Numbered from the stretch's first letter, positions 1 through 5,674 are shown. The stretch: DNA of 5,715 nucleotides from an uncultured Mailhella sp. (GCA_905192935.1 CAJJMX010000112.1:1-5715), one strand, 5' to 3'. The notes: generated by a model not told the origin, from the sequence alone. Numbers and translations are program-made.

Positions 1-106
1 GGCCGCGGACGGCAGACCCGTTCTGGTATGCGGTTCCCTGTATCTGCTCTCGGAGCTCTTTACCATCTGGCCTTCGCTGCTGAAGGTTTCCCGCCAGGCG
101 GGATAA
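1..106 (+). CDS. folC: C-terminal end of folylpolyglutamate synthase / dihydrofolate synthase (partial)
   Basis: The window opens inside a reading frame whose first full codon is at position 2 and which ends with TAA at 104-106, giving 34 residues. They include the segment VLVCGSLYLLSEL. FolC proteins end with a very similar strand and helix (a V-(C/T)-G-S-L-Y-L-V/L-hydrophobic pattern) in their C-terminal ligase domain, so this is most likely the tail of FolC. That cytosolic ligase adds glutamates to folates and, in many bacteria, also makes dihydrofolate from dihydropteroate. The catalytic part lies outside the window, so the assignment rests on this one motif and on the position of the stop. 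The last codons contain a small palindrome (CCCGCC A GGCGGG, 90-102). A strong terminator starts 32 bases after the stop. Confidence 0.72.
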   Translation, partial: AADGRPVLVCGSLYLLSELFTIWPSLLKVSRQAG

Positions 107-137
107 GCGCAGCAGAGAATCGCAGCGAGAAAACCAT

Positions 138-171
138 GCCCCGCCGGAAAAGTTTTCCGGCCGGGCTTTTT
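138..171 (+). terminator. Intrinsic terminator between folC and selA
   Basis: The left arm GCCC (138-141) and GCCGGAAAA (143-151) pairs with TTTTCCGGC (153-161) and GGGC (163-166), with one C-C mismatch (142/162). Five T residues follow at 167-171. This is a textbook Rho-independent terminator for folC. It ends only 10 bases before the selA ribosome binding site, so transcripts that make selA must either read through it or start inside it. Confidence 0.85.
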
Positions 172-181
172 CCATCATCAC

Positions 182-186
182 AGGAG
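182..186 (+). promoter_or_regulatory. selA ribosome binding site
   Basis: AGGAG lies 5 bases before the ATG at 192. It fixes the selA start and sits just after the T-tract of the upstream terminator. Confidence 0.8.
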
Positions 187-191
187 CATCC

Positions 192-1592
192 ATGTCGTCA
201 CTTTTCCGATCGCTTCCTTCCGTGGACGCCTGCCTCCGCTGGCTGGAGGAAGGCCTTCCCTCCACGCCGCACAGCGTTCTGCTGGAGTGCAGCCGCGCCG
301 TGCTCGATGAGCTGCGTGAAGACATCCGGGCCGGACGCATCACGGATGAAGCCGACCTGGGTCCGGATCAGGTCCGGCCCCGTCTCATGGCCGCCGTGCA
401 GAAAAAGGACCGCCCCCGGTTCTGCCGCGTCATCAACGGCGCAGGCGTAGTGGTCCATACCAATCTCGGCCGCTCCGTGCTGGCCGAAGAGGCAAGAAAA
501 GCCGTGGCCATCGCCGCATCGGGCTACAGCAATCTGGAATTTGACCTCGAAACGGGGGAACGCGGCAGTCGCATAAGCCTTGTGGAAGAGCTTCTCTGCT
601 CGCTCACGGGCGCCGAAGCCGCACTGGTGGTGAACAACAACGCCGCCGCCGTACTGCTCATGCTCGACAGCCTGTGCAAGGGAGGAGAAGTCATACTCTC
701 ACGGGGGCAGCTTGTGGAAATAGGCGGCAGCTTCCGCATCCCCGACGTGATGGAACGAAGCGGAGCAACGCTCAGGGAAGTGGGCACCACTAACCGCACC
801 CATCTTTCCGACTACGAGCATGCCCTTTCGGACAACACGCGCGCCGTCCTCTGGGTGCACCCCTCGAATTACCGCATCATAGGCTTCCATTCGAGCGTGC
901 CTCCAAGAGAACTCGCCGACTTTGCCCATGCCCACGGACTGCCCATGCTGGAAGATCTCGGCAGCGGCAGTCTCATGGACTTTTCCCGCTGGGGACTGCA
1001 CGACGAGCCCACCGTACCGGATGTACTGAGGCAGGGAACGGACGTGGTCACCTTCTCCGGGGACAAGGTGCTCGGCGGACCGCAGGCGGGCATCATCGTG
1101 GGCAGGAAGGCCTACGTCGATAAAATGAAGAAGAATCAGCTTCTGCGGGCTCTTCGCTGCGACAAGCTCACCCTTGCCGCTCTGGAGGCCACGCTCCGCC
1201 TGTACCGTGATCCGGAAACGGCCCGCAGGGCCATTCCCACCGTGCGGCGCATGAGCATGGACGCAGACACCCTGAAAGCGAGGGCCGAATCTCTGCGCGC
1301 TCTGCTCTCGCAGGAGCTTTCGGGACTGGCCGCCTGCTCGCTCAAGGACGATTTTTCCCGCGTCGGCGGAGGTTCCTTCCCTGAACAGGGCATGCCGACG
1401 ACGCTGGTATGTCTCCAGCCTGCCGGATGTTCCGCAACGCAGCTCAAGATGCGTCTGCTCTCCACGGATCCCCCGCTTGTGGGCAGACTGAACGGCTCCT
1501 GTTTCGAACTCGACCCCCGCACCATGGACGACGACGAATTTCCCGATGTCGCCCGGGTGCTGAAGGACGCCCTTTCAGAAATCGAAAACTGA
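192..1592 (+). CDS. selA: L-seryl-tRNA(Sec) selenium transferase (selenocysteine synthase)
   Basis: SelA is a cytosolic PLP-dependent enzyme that turns Ser-tRNA(Sec) into Sec-tRNA(Sec) using selenophosphate made by SelD. The 466-residue product matches the family length (E. coli SelA is about 463). An N-terminal region of about 65 residues, corresponding to the tRNA-binding domain of bacterial SelA, is present. Then come VINGAGVVVHTNLGR (80-94), the VNNNAAAVLL cofactor region (147-156), SRGQLVEIGGSFRIPDVM (170-187), GTTNRTHLSDY (198-208), DLGSGS (255-260) and the PLP-lysine motif SGDKVLGGPQAG, with the Schiff-base lysine at K292. The conserved RALRCDKLTLAALE segment follows at 319-332. The long N-terminal part and these motifs separate it from short archaeal SelA-like proteins and other fold-type I PLP enzymes. 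The ATG is chosen for its AGGAG site. The gene ends with TGA at 1590-1592. selB, selC and selD are not in the window. Nothing looks truncated or frameshifted. Confidence 0.96.
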   Translation: MSSLFRSLPSVDACLRWLEEGLPSTPHSVLLECSRAVLDELREDIRAGRITDEADLGPDQVRPRLMAAVQKKDRPRFCRVINGAGVVVHTNLGRSVLAEEARKAVAIAASGYSNLEFDLETGERGSRISLVEELLCSLTGAEAALVVNNNAAAVLLMLDSLCKGGEVILSRGQLVEIGGSFRIPDVMERSGATLREVGTTNRTHLSDYEHALSDNTRAVLWVHPSNYRIIGFHSSVPPRELADFAHAHGLPMLEDLGSGSLMDFSRWGLHDEPTVPDVLRQGTDVVTFSGDKVLGGPQAGIIVGRKAYVDKMKKNQLLRALRCDKLTLAALEATLRLYRDPETARRAIPTVRRMSMDADTLKARAESLRALLSQELSGLAACSLKDDFSRVGGGSFPEQGMPTTLVCLQPAGCSATQLKMRLLSTDPPLVGRLNGSCFELDPRTMDDDEFPDVARVLKDALSEIEN

Positions 1593-1597
1593 TGCCC

Positions 1598-1625
1598 TTC
1601 CCACACGCCGCCGCATGCTTATATT
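1598..1625 (+). promoter_or_regulatory. Weak candidate promoter for the aminopeptidase gene
   Basis: TTCCCA (1598-1603) and TATATT (1620-1625) are separated by 16 bases and resemble sigma-70 -35 and -10 boxes at 4/6 or better. The -10 is one of few AT-rich spots in this gap. A transcript from here would start near 1632 and carry the nested hairpin at 1637-1697 in its leader. The match is weak and is my inference. Confidence 0.3.
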
Positions 1626-1636
1626 GAGGAAGGACA

Positions 1637-1697
1637 GCTCCGCGCACGGAAAGGCATGTCCGACGGACGAGACTACCGTCCGGGCCTTTTCCGGAGC
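1637..1697 (+). terminator. Nested hairpin downstream of selA (weak terminator or leader structure)
   Basis: Three nested arms pair. GCTCC (1637-1641) pairs with GGAGC (1693-1697). GGAAAGGC (1648-1655) pairs with GCCTTTTCC (1684-1692), with one extra T. CGGACG (1664-1669) pairs with CGTCCG (1677-1682) around a 7-base loop. The inner stem is followed by GGGCC and four T residues, as in a weak terminator for selA. In the full fold, however, those T residues are paired and no T-tract follows. It could therefore instead be a structured leader of the next gene. The fold is clear in the sequence; the role is uncertain. Confidence 0.4.
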
Positions 1698-1760
1698 GGG
1701 GAAACGACTTCCGAACCCATGCGGTTTCCTGAGAACACCGCTCAAAGACAACATTCTTTC

Positions 1761-1764
1761 GAGG
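1761..1764 (+). promoter_or_regulatory. Ribosome binding site that sets the aminopeptidase start
   Basis: GAGG lies 5 bases before the ATG at 1770. The same frame is open back to an ATG at 1656, but that one lies inside the nested hairpin and has no such site, so 1770 is preferred. Confidence 0.75.
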
Positions 1765-1769
1765 TCATC

Positions 1770-3155
1770 ATGGACGAACTTGCCTCTTCTTCCAAATCCG
1801 GCTGGGAAATCTACCGCTCAGCCGAAGACCGCCAGGCCATGAGCGCGCTGGCCGACGACTATATCCGCTTCATTTCCGACTGCAAAACGGAACGCGAGGC
1901 CGTGGACGGCGTTATCGCCAGGCTCAGAAAAGCCGGATACGCTGAAGGCTTCGGCACGGACAAGGGCTGGCAGGCCCTGCACGGCAAGGCCATTTTCGTG
2001 GCCCGCCGGGGACGCAGACCGCTTTCCGACGGCATCCGCCTCATCAGCGCGCACACCGACAGCCCGAGACTCGATCTCAAGCAGCATCCTCTCATCGAGC
2101 AGGTGGGCGTGGGCCAGGCCAAGACCCATTATTACGGCGGTCTGCGCAAGTATCAGTGGTTTGCCCGTCCTCTGGCGCTGCACGGCGTCATCGTCAAGTC
2201 CGACGGGGAAGTCATCCGCGTCTGCCTCGGTGAAGACGAAAAAGAACCCGTGTTCACCGTTGCCGACCTTCTGCCGCATCTGGCCCACAAGGACGGAGGC
2301 CTCAAGCTCTCCGAAGCCTTCGACGCTGAAAAGCTCAACGTCATCCTCGGTCATGAACCCGTGCTTGCCGACAGCGGCAAGGACGACGACAAGGCTCCCA
2401 AGGAAGCCGTGAAGGCCCGTATTCTTCAGCTTCTCCATGAAAAGTACGGCATCCGGGAGGACGACCTCATTTCTGCGGAACTCGAAGCCGTGCCCGCCGG
2501 TCCCGCCCGCTACGTGGGCCTCGACAAGGGCATCGTGGGCGGCTACGGTCAGGATGACCGCATCTGCGTGTACACGGCCCTGCGCGCCCTGCTCGACGCC
2601 GAAGATCCCGAATACACGAGCTGCCTCATCTTCTGGGACAAGGAAGAAATCGGCTCCGACGGCTCCACCGGCGCAAGCTCCCGCTTCTTCCAGTACTGCG
2701 TGGAGGACATGGCCGCGGCCTGGGAACCGGAAACGCCCTTCCGCAAGATCATGATGAACACCAAGGCCATGTCCGGCGACGTGCACGCCGCCGTCGATCC
2801 CGACTGGCAGGACCGCCACGAGCTCAAGAACTCCGCGTTCTTCGGCTACGGCGTGGCCTTCTGCAAGTTCACCGGCTCCCGCGGCAAGTACGGCGCCAAC
2901 GACGCCCATCCCGAGTACATCGGCTGGATGCGCGGCGTGCTCGATGCCAGAAACATTCCCTGGCAGCTTGCGGAACTCGGCAAGGTCGACGTGGGCGGCG
3001 GCGGCACCGTGGCGCTGTTCCTGGCCGCCTACGGCATGGACGTGGTGGATGCCGGCCCCGCGCTGCTCGGCATGCACAGCCCCTTCGAGCTTGCTTCCGT
3101 CCCCGACATCTATTCGAGCAAGATGGCCTATCAGGCCTTCCTTGAAGCCAGATAA
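1770..3155 (+). CDS. M18-family zinc aminopeptidase
   Basis: This is a cytosolic metallo-aminopeptidase of the M18 (aspartyl aminopeptidase, ApeA/ApeB) family, which removes N-terminal residues from peptides with a two-metal centre. From the ATG at 1770 it has 461 residues, a usual family length. The expected metal and catalytic residues appear in order. HTD is at 95-97 (H95 first ligand, D97 partner). GYGQDDR is at 258-264 (bridging Asp at 262 or 263). DKEEIGS is at 290-296 (E292 as base and E293 as ligand). D337 lies in KAMSGDVHAAVDP, and H436 lies in GMHSPFE. The stretch from about 100 to 250 corresponds to the dimerisation/lid insert of the family. No signal peptide or membrane segment is seen. 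An in-frame upstream ATG at 1656 would add 38 residues rich in Arg and Pro that lack family character. Substrate preference (acidic or neutral residues) cannot be read from the sequence. The gene stands alone between selA and hldE with its own terminator. Confidence 0.93.
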   Translation: MDELASSSKSGWEIYRSAEDRQAMSALADDYIRFISDCKTEREAVDGVIARLRKAGYAEGFGTDKGWQALHGKAIFVARRGRRPLSDGIRLISAHTDSPRLDLKQHPLIEQVGVGQAKTHYYGGLRKYQWFARPLALHGVIVKSDGEVIRVCLGEDEKEPVFTVADLLPHLAHKDGGLKLSEAFDAEKLNVILGHEPVLADSGKDDDKAPKEAVKARILQLLHEKYGIREDDLISAELEAVPAGPARYVGLDKGIVGGYGQDDRICVYTALRALLDAEDPEYTSCLIFWDKEEIGSDGSTGASSRFFQYCVEDMAAAWEPETPFRKIMMNTKAMSGDVHAAVDPDWQDRHELKNSAFFGYGVAFCKFTGSRGKYGANDAHPEYIGWMRGVLDARNIPWQLAELGKVDVGGGGTVALFLAAYGMDVVDAGPALLGMHSPFELASVPDIYSSKMAYQAFLEAR

Positions 3156-3192
3156 GCGCCGGAAGGGCACGCCCCTTCTCCCCGTCTGAAGC

Positions 3193-3227
3193 AAAAGACC
3201 GCCTCTCTTCGGAGGGCGGTCTTTTTT
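3193..3227 (+). terminator. Intrinsic terminator of the aminopeptidase gene
   Basis: AAAAGACCGCC (3193-3203) pairs with GGCGGTC plus TTTT (3215-3225). One bulged T (3204) and an inner CTC/GAG stem cap the hairpin with a TTCG loop closed by C-G, the very stable UUCG tetraloop. Six T residues run 3222-3227. It starts 38 bases after the stop codon. Confidence 0.93.
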
Positions 3228-3284
3228 CTGTCCTTTCCCCGGAAGAGGACGTTCCGACGACGGAAAGGGACACATCCGGCGGCA

Positions 3285-3322
3285 AGGCCCGGAAGTCCGT
3301 CATCCGCACGCGGCCTCTTTTT
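3285..3322 (+). terminator. Second terminator-like hairpin before the hldE promoter
   Basis: AGGCC (3285-3289) pairs with GGCCT (3312-3316), and CGGA (3290-3293) pairs with TCCG (3303-3306). A 5-base bulge lies on the right, and C then five T residues follow (3318-3322). It could back up the stronger terminator at 3193-3227. The bulge and the 9-base loop make it less certain. Confidence 0.35.
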
Positions 3323-3330
3323 GCTCGTCC

Positions 3331-3359
3331 TTTACTTCACCTTTGCCCGCTGCTATCCT
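3331..3359 (+). promoter_or_regulatory. Candidate extended -10 promoter of hldE
   Basis: TTTACT (3331-3336) lies exactly 17 bases before TATCCT (3354-3359), and the -10 is preceded by TGC, the TGn extension that strengthens sigma-70 promoters. Each hexamer matches the consensus at 4 of 6. The predicted start is near 3366, leaving a leader of about 105 bases. It lies just downstream of two terminators and upstream of hldE, as expected for an independent unit. Confidence 0.5.
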
Positions 3360-3362
3360 CAA

Positions 3363-3416
3363 GCGGACGAAAAGCGTCCGCAACTCGGGCGATGGTGACC
3401 AGACGGCGCCATTTTT
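3363..3416 (+). promoter_or_regulatory. Structured hldE leader: 5' hairpin plus terminator-like hairpin
   Basis: Two hairpins follow the predicted start. The first is perfect: GCGGACG (3363-3369) with CGTCCGC (3375-3381) and loop AAAAG. In the second, ATGGTG (3392-3397) and CC (3399-3400) pair with GG (3405-3406) and CGCCAT (3407-3412), with one G-T pair and one bulged A. The loop is AGAC and TTTTT follows at 3412-3416. The second looks like an intrinsic terminator placed inside the 5' leader, 55 bases before the hldE ATG. That arrangement is typical of attenuation. I find no clear antiterminator pairing and no known riboswitch core, so regulation is inference. Confidence 0.4.
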
Positions 3417-3460
3417 CCGGAACATCCGCATCCCCCACTCTCCCCCGAGAGACAACCCGC

Positions 3461-3466
3461 AGGAAA
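3461..3466 (+). promoter_or_regulatory. hldE ribosome binding site
   Basis: AGGAAA has its AGGA core 6 bases before the ATG at 3471. It supports that start over any internal one. Confidence 0.75.
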
Positions 3467-3470
3467 CAAC

Positions 3471-4958
3471 ATGCTGCTTTCTACCATAGTCAAGGCGTAC
3501 AGAAATATCAGAGTTCTTTGCGTGGGCGACGTGATGCTCGACCACTTTCTTTACGGAAAGGTGGAACGCATTTCGCCCGAGGCTCCCGTACCCGTGTTCA
3601 ACTTTCAGAGCGAGAAGAAAATGCTCGGCGGTGCGGGCAACGTCGTGGCCAATCTGCATTCCCTCGGCTGCACGGCCGATATTCTCCGCTTCATCGGCGA
3701 CGACGATGCGGGAAAAGAGGTAAGAAAACTTCTCGGAAACGTGTGCGATCATGTGGCTGCGCTGGTCGTGCCCGGCTATCCCACCATTGAAAAGACCCGC
3801 GTCATTGCAGGCAACAATCACCTTCTGCGCATCGACAATGAACGCCGCTTCCAGTGCAGTGAAGATATTTTCGGCCCGGAACTCGACGTGCGCATAAAGG
3901 ACGCGGACATCATCCTGCTTTCCGACTACGCCAAGGGCCTGCTTTCGCCCGAGCGCTGCCGGCGCGTCATAAGCGCCTGCCGTGCTGCGAAGCGTCCCGT
4001 CATCATCGATCCCAAGGGCGACGACTACGCCAAGTACGCCGGAGCCACCGTGATCAAGCCCAATCTCAAGGAGTTCAATCAGGCCACGGGACTTTCCTGT
4101 CACCCCTCCGACCCTGATTTCAAAGACAGTCTGCGCAGGGGCGCAAAAATGCTGTTCGAGCGTCACGGCATTGAAAACCTGCTCGTCACGCTTTCCGAAC
4201 ACGGCATGGCCTTCGTATCCGCCGCGCATCCCGACGACGTGTTCCAGATCCCCACCGAAGCGCGCGAAGTGTTCGACGTGTCCGGCGCAGGCGACACCTC
4301 CCTCGCCGCCTTCGGCGCATCCCTCGCCGCCGGAGCCGACATCCAGGACGCCATGAAGCTGGCCAACATCGCCTCCGGCATAGCCGTAGGCAAGCTCGGC
4401 ACCTCCTGCGTCACGGCTCAGGAAATTCTCGATGCCCTTTCCCGTCGCCGCTCCGCCTCCGGTCCGGGCTGGAAGCAGAAAAACAAGATCGTCAGCCGTC
4501 ACGAGGCTGCGGCCATTGCCGCCTCCTGCCGAGAACAGGGCAAAAAGGTCGGCTTCACCAACGGCTGCTTCGATCTGCTGCATCAGGGCCATCTGCATTC
4601 GCTCATGCAGGCCCGCGCACAGTGCGACGTGCTCATGGTAGGCCTCAATACCGACGCCTCCATAAAGCGCCTCAAGGGACCGGAACGCCCCGTGCAGGAC
4701 GAAAAGACACGCGCGCTTCTGCTCGCCTCCCTGGAATTCGTGGACTACGTCATCATGTTCGACGACGACACCGCCCTGCCCCTCGTGGACGCCATCCGCC
4801 CCGATGTCATTCTCAAGGAGGGCTACACCATCGACCGCTGGCCCGAGGCTCAGTTCGTGGAAAGCTACGGCGGCAAGGCCGTCACCCTCTCCAGACTCGA
4901 AGGCTACTCCACCACGCAGACCATCCAAAAAATGAAGCAGCCGGAAGGAAAAAAATAA
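3471..4958 (+). CDS. hldE: Bifunctional heptose-7-phosphate kinase / heptose-1-phosphate adenylyltransferase
   Basis: HldE (RfaE) catalyses two cytosolic steps of ADP-L-glycero-D-manno-heptose synthesis for the LPS inner core: phosphorylation of heptose 7-phosphate at C1 and, after GmhB acts, transfer of AMP to the heptose 1-phosphate. The 495-residue product is close to E. coli HldE (477). Residues 1 to about 320 are a PfkB/ribokinase-type kinase. It shows GDVMLDHFLYGKVERISPEAPVPV (19-42), GGAGNVVANLHSLG (53-66), IKPNLKEF (195-202) and the signature DVSGAGDTSLAAF, with catalytic D275. A linker of about 30 residues leads to a nucleotidyltransferase domain (about 357-490) with TNGCFDLLHQGH (363-374; HxGH at 371-374), GLNTDASIKRLKGPERPV (391-408) and EGYSTT (477-482). 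Where E. coli reads VKGGDY, this protein reads LKEGYT (448-453). Both domains look complete. The gene has its own predicted promoter, a structured leader and a terminator 11 bases after the TAA. Confidence 0.96.
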   Translation: MLLSTIVKAYRNIRVLCVGDVMLDHFLYGKVERISPEAPVPVFNFQSEKKMLGGAGNVVANLHSLGCTADILRFIGDDDAGKEVRKLLGNVCDHVAALVVPGYPTIEKTRVIAGNNHLLRIDNERRFQCSEDIFGPELDVRIKDADIILLSDYAKGLLSPERCRRVISACRAAKRPVIIDPKGDDYAKYAGATVIKPNLKEFNQATGLSCHPSDPDFKDSLRRGAKMLFERHGIENLLVTLSEHGMAFVSAAHPDDVFQIPTEAREVFDVSGAGDTSLAAFGASLAAGADIQDAMKLANIASGIAVGKLGTSCVTAQEILDALSRRRSASGPGWKQKNKIVSRHEAAAIAASCREQGKKVGFTNGCFDLLHQGHLHSLMQARAQCDVLMVGLNTDASIKRLKGPERPVQDEKTRALLLASLEFVDYVIMFDDDTALPLVDAIRPDVILKEGYTIDRWPEAQFVESYGGKAVTLSRLEGYSTTQTIQKMKQPEGKK

Positions 4959-4969
4959 TCGTGCTCACC

Positions 4970-4993
4970 GGGGGGGGACCGTCCCCCCCTTTT
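4970..4993 (+). terminator. Intrinsic terminator of hldE with homopolymer stem
   Basis: Seven G plus A (4971-4978) pair with T plus seven C (4982-4989) around the loop CCG, and four T residues follow (4990-4993). An eighth G (4970) can pair with the first T. A stem of pure G opposite pure C is unusual but strong. Confidence 0.9.
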
Positions 4994-4999
4994 CTTTCC

Positions 5000-5058
5000 G
5001 GGCGAAAAGAGCTCTCGAAAAACCGATGCCCGGAACCTGCCTGAGCTCTTTTCCGCCC
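5000..5058. repeat. Imperfect inverted repeat after the hldE terminator
   Basis: GGGCG plus AAAAGAGCTC (5000-5014) is the reverse complement of GAGCTCTTTT plus CGCCC (5043-5058), apart from one extra C (5053). The arms are 15 bases and the loop 28. The A4/T4 ends make it look like a weak two-way terminator, but the T-run is only four bases and is itself paired. It begins 7 bases after the hldE terminator. Confidence 0.6.
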
Positions 5059-5212
5059 AGCAAACGGCACACGTTCAGCTTGAATCACCCTTTCTTCGAA
5101 GACAGGCAAGAAACGTTCCGCGGCCCCGCCCGCACGCGCGAAGCTCCGCGTCTTCTTCCCCGGAAGAAGTTCCAAAAGGCTACCTGCCACGGCACGATGC
5201 TCCTCTCCCGAC

Positions 5213-5265
5213 AAAGCCCGTTCCCGGACTGCGTCAGCCCTGCTTCTTCAGGATCCCGGGCTTTT
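5213..5265 (+). terminator. Terminator-like hairpin in the non-coding region
   Basis: AAAGCCCG (5213-5220) pairs with CGGGCTTT (5257-5264), with a T-run at 5262-5265. The 36-base loop contains a smaller CCTG/CAGG hairpin (5239-5252). An alternative pairing of CCCGG (5223-5227) with CCGGG (5256-5260) is possible. The large loop makes it a weak candidate. Confidence 0.3.
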
Positions 5266-5331
5266 CCCCATCGCTCCAGGCCCGCGACGCCCTGTTGCCG
5301 ACTCACCTTCCCCAGGCCGCCTTCTCGCCTC

Positions 5332-5411
5332 ACGGCCGCAGCATGAGGCTCATCCCCCCTGACGTTCCGGCAGGTCTTTCCCGGCAAAAAGACGCTCAGG
5401 CCGTTTTTTTT
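5332..5411 (+). terminator. Terminator-like structure ending in eight T residues
   Basis: ACGGCC (5332-5337) pairs with GGCCGT (5399-5404), and TGAG (5344-5347) pairs with CTCA (5395-5398). Inside lies GTCTTT/AAAGAC (5374-5379/5388-5393). Alternatively CCTGA (5358-5362) pairs with TCAGG (5396-5400). T residues run 5404-5411, the longest T-run near any hairpin in the window. Because no gene lies before it on the + strand back to hldE, it may end a small RNA. No matching promoter was found. Confidence 0.4.
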
Positions 5412-5431
5412 CGCCATGCCCGACGCCCGTT

Positions 5432-5579
5432 GCAACAGCTCCGCTTCTTTCCCGTTGGAAGTGAAAAAAAGCACACATCGTCTTCATAAGTGCTGCGCCT
5501 GCTTCTCTGTGATCCGCAACAGCCCTTCGTCACAGGGAAAAGCACATCCCTGCAACAGCTTCTTTCTTCGGAAAAAAGC
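5432..5579. repeat. Three imperfect GCAACAGC-hairpin-AAAAGC units
   Basis: The 8-base word GCAACAGC occurs at 5432-5439, 5516-5523 and 5552-5559. Each copy is followed by a pyrimidine-rich stretch, a hairpin or partial hairpin, and an A-run ending in AGC (about 5467-5472, 5538-5543 and 5572-5579). The third unit folds as GCTTCTTTC, TTCG, GAAAAAAGC (5558-5579) with a C-G closed UUCG loop and one mismatch. The first carries the same arms with a larger interior. I saw no other GCAACAGC on the + strand of this window. Confidence 0.5.
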
Positions 5580-5646
5580 CTAACGCGCATGAAACACTTG
5601 CTCTTTTACAGATCTTTTTTTCTTCGCAGAAAATCTCTCCCGTTAT

Positions 5647-5674
5647 TTGACAATTTTTGAAAACCTACTAATCT
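5647..5674 (+). promoter_or_regulatory. Candidate promoter for a gene right of the window
   Basis: A perfect -35 box TTGACA (5647-5652) is followed after 16 bases by TAATCT (5669-5674). An alternative -10, ACTAAT (5667-5672), has a short 14-base gap. The surrounding sequence is strongly AT-rich against a GC-rich background, as at real promoters. Transcription would start near 5681 and run out of the window. Confidence 0.5.

Noticed and set aside
90..102. Palindrome CCCGCC A GGCGGG at the folC end
   Set aside because: No T-run follows, and it lies in coding sequence. The real terminator is at 138-171.
1656..1769. Upstream ATG at 1656 as start of the aminopeptidase
   Set aside because: It lies within a hairpin, lacks a ribosome binding site, and adds residues without family character. 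The ATG at 1770 has GAGG at the right distance.
1818..3275. 485-codon open frame on the - strand opposite the aminopeptidase gene
   Set aside because: It mirrors the GC-rich codon pattern of the real gene, is rich in Gly, Ala, Val and His, has no recognisable domain, and the + strand gene has every M18 active-site residue.
3363..3412. Resemblance of the hldE leader to a guanidine-III (ykkC-III) riboswitch, through GGACGA and AGACGGCGC
   Set aside because: The partner sequence needed for the pseudoknot (GCGCCGT type) is missing, and hldE is not a guanidine-related gene.
3300..4928. 542-codon open frame on the - strand opposite hldE
   Set aside because: Same effect of high GC at third codon positions. 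It would span the hldE promoter and leader, and the + strand frame is an unmistakable HldE.
5085..5474. 129-codon - strand frame in the non-coding region
   Set aside because: It starts at a GTG without a clear ribosome binding site, turns Arg- and Gly-rich, and shows no family motif. I could not exclude it fully, but do not call it.
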